Shown here one piece after another: positions 60,212 to 64,000 of a DNA stretch of 64,000 nucleotides (the first letter of the stretch is position 1; every line of letters starts with the position of its first letter). Location: contig JAJDJP010000002.1 in the NCBI GenBank assembly GCA_030267215.1, positions 80,023-144,022 of the forward strand, in the 5' to 3' direction. A program made the translations under genes and the position numbers. The notes beneath the pieces are model-generated. The model did no database searches. It worked only from the letters and a program-made list of their open reading frames with translations, and had not been told where the DNA came from. The DNA is from Ruminococcaceae bacterium OttesenSCG-928-A16. GTDB taxonomy: Bacteria; Bacillota; Clostridia; Oscillospirales; Ruminococcaceae.

Positions 60212-63200
60212 CTATATTTTAAAATAATCCACGCCGCCCTCAAACAGTTTTTGCTCTTTGTTGCCCGGCACGTTGATATACAAGCGGTTGCCGCTGCGTT
60301 CGGTATGGCCCATTTTACCCAAAATGCGGCCGTCGGGGCTGGTAATAGCCTCTATGGCAAGGGCGCTGCCGTTGGGGTTATAGCGCACATCCATGGTGGG
60401 GGCGCCCTGCAAATTTACATATTGGGCGGCCACCTGCCCATTTTGCACAAGGCTTTGCAATAGCTGCGGCGGGGCCACAAAGCGCCCCTCGCCGTGGCTA
60501 AAGGCAATGCTGTGCTGGCTGCCTACTTCTTCGTGCATTAACCAAGGCGAAAGATTGGAAGCAATGCGGGTGCGGCACAGCATGCTTTGGTGGCGGCCAA
60601 TGGTGTTAAAGGTAAGGGTGGGCATTTCGGCGGCGGGGGCGGTAATTTCGCCATAAGGCAGTAGCCCCAATTTTACCAAAGCCTGGAACCCATTGCAAAT
60701 GCCCAGCATCAAGCCATCGCGCTTTTGCAGCAGGCCTGCCACTGCGTTTGCCACCGCCTGCCCACGGAAAAACGAAGTAATTAGCTTAGCGCTGCCCTCG
60801 GGCTCATCGCCGCCACTAAAGCCGCCGGGCAGCACAATCATCTGGCTTTCATCAATAAGCCGTGCAAGTTCCCTTGCGCTCTCGGCTACATTGGCCGGGG
60901 TTAGGTTGCGTATAATAAAAGTGGCCACTTCGGCACCGGCACGGCGCAGGGCACGGGCGGTATCGTACTCGCAGTTGGTGCCGGGGAACACCGGAATAAG
61001 CGCCTTGGGCCTCGCCACCCCAATTTTGGGGGCCTTGCGGGCCGCTTTTTCCACACTAAAGGTAATGGGCTCTACCACCTCGGTGCCATTGGGCTGGCGG
61101 TAAGGCAGCACCGGCTCTAGTTTAGCTTCGTAGCCCTCTTGCAGGGGGGCCAGGGCAATGGTTTGGCCCCGCAAGGTAAACTGGTATTTACCACTGGTTT
61201 CGCCCAGCGGGGTGCCAATTTCTATATCCTCAGCCAGTTCCAGCACAAAGCTGCCAATGGCCGGGGCAAACAGGCTATCGGTTTCTACTTTTTCATCAAA
61301 TACAAAGCCAATTTGGTTACCCAGCCCCATTTTAAACAGGGCTTCGGCTATGCCACCATTGCCAAGGGCATACACGCTTAGCACTTTTTCTTGTTCAATA
61401 AGCTGTGCCAGCTGCCCCAGCACCGCCTTTACGCTGGCCGGGGTGGGCAGGCCGTTTTGGGTTGTGGGGCTTAGCAAAACAACCTTGCTGCCGGGCAGCT
61501 TAAACTCATTGCTAACCATGCTGGCCGTATTGCCCGCCGCCACCGCAAAGCTTACCAAGGTGGGCGGTACGTCCAGTTCTTCAAAACTGCCACTCATCGA
61601 ATCTTTACCGCCGATGGCAGCCACGCCTAAATCTAGCTGGGCTTGCAGCGCCCCCAGCAGGGCGGCAAAGGGCTTGCCCCAGCGGGCAGGTTCGCCTCGC
61701 AAACGCTCAAAATATTCTTGGAAGGTCAGGTACATATCCTGCAATTTAAAGCCACTGGCTGCCAGCTTTGCCACACTTTCCAGCACGGCAAAGTAGGCCC
61801 CGTAGTAGGGGTTTTGGCTGGAAACAAAGGGATCGAACCCAAAAGCCATACCAGCGCAGGTGGTGGTTTCGCCCTCTACCGGCAGTTTTGCCACCATGGC
61901 CCCGGCCGGGGTAAGCTGGTGCTTGCCGCCAAACGGCATAACCACGGTGGCAGCACCAATGGTGCTGTCAAACCGCTCGGCAAGGCCTTTTTGGCTGCAG
62001 TGGTTCAAATCGGTAACCAGTTCCATCATTTTTTGCCCAAATGTAGTGCCTTGCAAAGCCGCTTGCTGGGGTTTTTGCATGGCAGGCACCTGCACCGTGG
62101 CATATTTTGGGGCCCCATTGCTGTTTAAAAATTCACGTGCAACGTCCACAATGGTGTCGCCGTTCCAGCTCATAACAAGGCGGGGGCTTTGGGTAACCAC
62201 CGCCACCGGTGTTGCCTCTAAGTTTTCGGCGGCAGCAAGGCGAATAAACTCTTCCCCATCTTTTGCCTCTACCACCACCGCCATGCGTTCTTGGCTTTCG
62301 CTAATGGCAAGTTCGGTGCCGTCCAGTCCATCATATTTTTTGGGGATTGCATCTAAATCTATACGCAGGCCATCGGCCAATTCGCCAATGGCCACCGATA
62401 CCCCGCCGGCGCCAAAATCGTTACAACGGCGAATAAGGCGGGTGGCCGCCGGGTTGCGGAACAGGCGCTGCAATTTGCGCTCTACCGGGGCATTGCCCTT
62501 TTGCACCTCGGCGCCGCATTCTTCCAAGCTTTCTAGCTTATGCGCCTTGCTGCTGCCGGTGGCACCGCCACAACCATCGCGCCCGGTGCGCCCACCCAGC
62601 AAAATTACAATGTCGCCGGGGGCAGGCTCTTCGCGCCGCACATGGCTTAGGGGCACCGCGCCCAGCACGGCGCCAATTTCCATGCGTTTGGCAATATAGC
62701 CGGGGTGGTAAATTTCGGTAACTTGGCCGGTGGCAAGCCCAATTTGGTTGCCGTAGCTGGCATACCCTGCTGCCGCAGTGGTAACCAGTTTGCGCTGCGG
62801 CAGTTTGCCGGGCAGGGTTTCGCTAACCGGGGCAAGGGGGTTGCCTGCACCCGTTACCCGCATGGCGCCAAACACATAACCACGGTTGGCAAGGGGGTCT
62901 CTTATTGCGCCGCCAATGCAGGTGGCTGCGCCGCCAAAGGGTTCAATTTCGGTGGGGTGGTTATGGGTTTCGTTTTTAAACAGCAGCAGCCAGTCTTCCT
63001 CGGTGCCGTCGTTATCAGCTTTTATGTTTACGCTACAGGCGTTAATTTCGTCGCTTTCGTCTAAGTTTTTCAAAATTCCATCGGCTTTTAAGGCCTTGGC
63101 ACCAATGGTAGCTAAATCCATTAATGTTTGGGGCTTTTGCTTATTTTTGTATAAATTCTCTCGCAGTTGTAGGTAGGTATTATAGGTTTTTTGCACCTGC

Positions 63201-63913
63201 TCGTCCTCAATATCCACCTTTTGCAGCACGGTGCCAAAGGTGGTGTGGCGGCAGTGGTCGCTCCAGTAGGTGTCTATCATACGCAGCTCGGTAAGGGTGG
63301 GGTCTCGCTGTTCGGTTATAAAATACTGCTGGCAAAAGGCAAGGTCTTCGGTGTCCATAGCCAGCGCATACTCCTCTATAAAAGCGGGCAGTTCTGCCTT
63401 TGCCAGCTTGGTAAAGCCGGTTAGGCGGGCCACTGGCGGGGGGGCCGGGTACTCTACCTTTAGAGTGGTTTTTTCGGCCAAATCGGCCTCGCGCGCTTCT
63501 ACCGGGTTTATCACATATTTTTTAATCTCGGCAAATTCCGCGTCCGAAATTTCCCCCTCTAGCAAGTAAAGTTTAGCGCTGCGCACCAAAGGGCGCTCTC
63601 CCTGGCTAATAAGCTGCACACATTCGGCGGCAGAATCCGCCCGTTGGTCGAACTGGCCGGGCAGATATTCTACCGCAAACAGGCGGGCGGCTGTAGGCAG
63701 TGCCGTGTGGGTGATATCTACCGGGGGCTCGCTAAAAACAGTGGGCACGCACTGGGCAAATAGCTGCTGCGAAATACCCTCTACATCGTAGCGGTTTACA
63801 ATGCGCAGTGCGGTAAGGCCTTGTATACCCAGCAGGGTTTTTATCTCTTGCTGCAGGCCTTGTGCCTCGGTGGCAAAGGGCTGCTTTTTTTCAACATAAA
63901 TGCGGTAAACCAT
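60212..63913 (-). CDS. purL: Phosphoribosylformylglycinamidine synthase, single-chain
   Basis: A 1233-residue ATP-dependent enzyme converting FGAR to FGAM. The synthetase part has MIDTYWSDHCRHTTF, FKNETHNHPTEIEPFGGAATCIGG (FKNETHNHPTEI) and GCGGATGSSKAHK. The C-terminal class I glutaminase (about 990-1233) carries PGTNCEYDTARA, LPGGFSGGDEPEGSAK and the nucleophile in GICNGFQAL, with a final His/Glu region. Amidotransferase and synthetase are fused, as in proteobacteria and many clostridia, rather than split as PurLQS in Bacillus. ATG with CCGGAGGAACACCCC. Confidence 0.97.
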   Translation of the reverse strand: MVYRIYVEKKQPFATEAQGLQQEIKTLLGIQGLTALRIVNRYDVEGISQQLFAQCVPTVFSEPPVDITHTALPTAARLFAVEYLPGQFDQRADSAAECVQLISQGERPLVRSAKLYLLEGEISDAEFAEIKKYVINPVEAREADLAEKTTLKVEYPAPPPVARLTGFTKLAKAELPAFIEEYALAMDTEDLAFCQQYFITEQRDPTLTELRMIDTYWSDHCRHTTFGTVLQKVDIEDEQVQKTYNTYLQLRENLYKNKQKPQTLMDLATIGAKALKADGILKNLDESDEINACSVNIKADNDGTEEDWLLLFKNETHNHPTEIEPFGGAATCIGGAIRDPLANRGYVFGAMRVTGAGNPLAPVSETLPGKLPQRKLVTTAAAGYASYGNQIGLATGQVTEIYHPGYIAKRMEIGAVLGAVPLSHVRREEPAPGDIVILLGGRTGRDGCGGATGSSKAHKLESLEECGAEVQKGNAPVERKLQRLFRNPAATRLIRRCNDFGAGGVSVAIGELADGLRIDLDAIPKKYDGLDGTELAISESQERMAVVVEAKDGEEFIRLAAAENLEATPVAVVTQSPRLVMSWNGDTIVDVAREFLNSNGAPKYATVQVPAMQKPQQAALQGTTFGQKMMELVTDLNHCSQKGLAERFDSTIGAATVVMPFGGKHQLTPAGAMVAKLPVEGETTTCAGMAFGFDPFVSSQNPYYGAYFAVLESVAKLAASGFKLQDMYLTFQEYFERLRGEPARWGKPFAALLGALQAQLDLGVAAIGGKDSMSGSFEELDVPPTLVSFAVAAGNTASMVSNEFKLPGSKVVLLSPTTQNGLPTPASVKAVLGQLAQLIEQEKVLSVYALGNGGIAEALFKMGLGNQIGFVFDEKVETDSLFAPAIGSFVLELAEDIEIGTPLGETSGKYQFTLRGQTIALAPLQEGYEAKLEPVLPYRQPNGTEVVEPITFSVEKAARKAPKIGVARPKALIPVFPGTNCEYDTARALRRAGAEVATFIIRNLTPANVAESARELARLIDESQMIVLPGGFSGGDEPEGSAKLITSFFRGQAVANAVAGLLQKRDGLMLGICNGFQALVKLGLLPYGEITAPAAEMPTLTFNTIGRHQSMLCRTRIASNLSPWLMHEEVGSQHSIAFSHGEGRFVAPPQLLQSLVQNGQVAAQYVNLQGAPTMDVRYNPNGSALAIEAITSPDGRILGKMGHTERSGNRLYINVPGNKEQKLFEGGVDYFKI

Positions 63914-64000
63914 GGGGTGTTCCTCCGGTATTTTTTATTTGTAAGTATAACTTATGTGCAAAATCTATTTTAAATAGACGGGTTTTCATAAAATAGTCTC

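Noticed and set aside
1..64000. tRNA, rRNA and CRISPR arrays
   Set aside because: No cloverleaf-like sequence ending in CCA, no rRNA-like conserved blocks, and no direct repeats of 25-40 bases with regular spacers were seen in the gaps.

Overview
The window looks like chromosomal DNA of a Gram-positive, low-to-mid GC member of the Bacillota, most likely class Clostridia and plausibly the Oscillospirales. This is inferred from gene content and signals: strong AGGAGG-type ribosome sites, TTGACA/TATAAT promoters, a T-box leader before thrS, RNase Y with YmdB, a CdaR-FtsE-FtsX-peptidase cluster, a class B sortase, single-chain purL, and a 258-residue ProB with no room for a PUA domain. I see no rRNA, tRNA, CRISPR array, prophage or intact insertion sequence.

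Layout. 1-6.1 kb is an aromatic amino acid operon: aroC (3' part), an aroE-aroK fusion, aroQ, aroF, aroA, tyrA, then a GNAT acetyltransferase. 6.8-9.3 kb (minus) is a polar amino acid ABC transporter. 9.7-14.3 kb holds a second GNAT, a YesL-like membrane protein, a lipid kinase and prfC. 14.5-17.0 kb is ymdB-rny. 17.4-21.8 kb has an AT-rich orphan membrane protein, T-box-controlled thrS, exodeoxyribonuclease III and a small Ser/Ala/Val-rich lipoprotein. 22.2-29.7 kb is a cell-division/envelope cluster: a structured leader, a CdaR-type regulator, ftsE, ftsX, two coiled-coil M23 peptidases and an S41-family protein that lacks its catalytic serine. 29.8-34.0 kb is a glycosyltransferase with rfbA, rfbD and rfbB (dTDP-rhamnose branch). 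34.1-36.2 kb is proB-proA. 36.3-44.0 kb holds envelope and regulatory genes (LytTR-DUF3021 pair, sortase B, XRE regulator, ECF sigma with its probable anti-sigma factor, HAD phosphatase, DUF2804). 44.5-47.9 kb has thyA-folA, coaX and a TVP38-family membrane protein. 48-51.5 kb has a decayed ACT-domain gene, ldh, gtrA, a cyclophilin and a VanY-type carboxypeptidase. 51.5-57.4 kb has a zinc-ribbon membrane protein, a 40-residue gene, a WYL regulator, a GyrI-like protein, a second VanY-type protein and a lipoprotein. 57.5-63.9 kb has purB, a DUF2971 protein and purL.

The genes are mostly housekeeping. The novelty lies in the non-coding DNA and in some gene details: a long cdaR leader with two mutually exclusive RNA pairings, a 350-base unexplained element in the rfb cluster with a second fragment at 60.1 kb, a CTAnnnA heptad repeat family abutting gene ends and ribosome sites, a 197-bp MITE-like element, three tandem 104-bp copies of the folA 3' end, a recent gene-conversion tract between two VanY paralogues, and the S41 pseudopeptidase. 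All functional statements rest on reading the sequence. No database search was possible.
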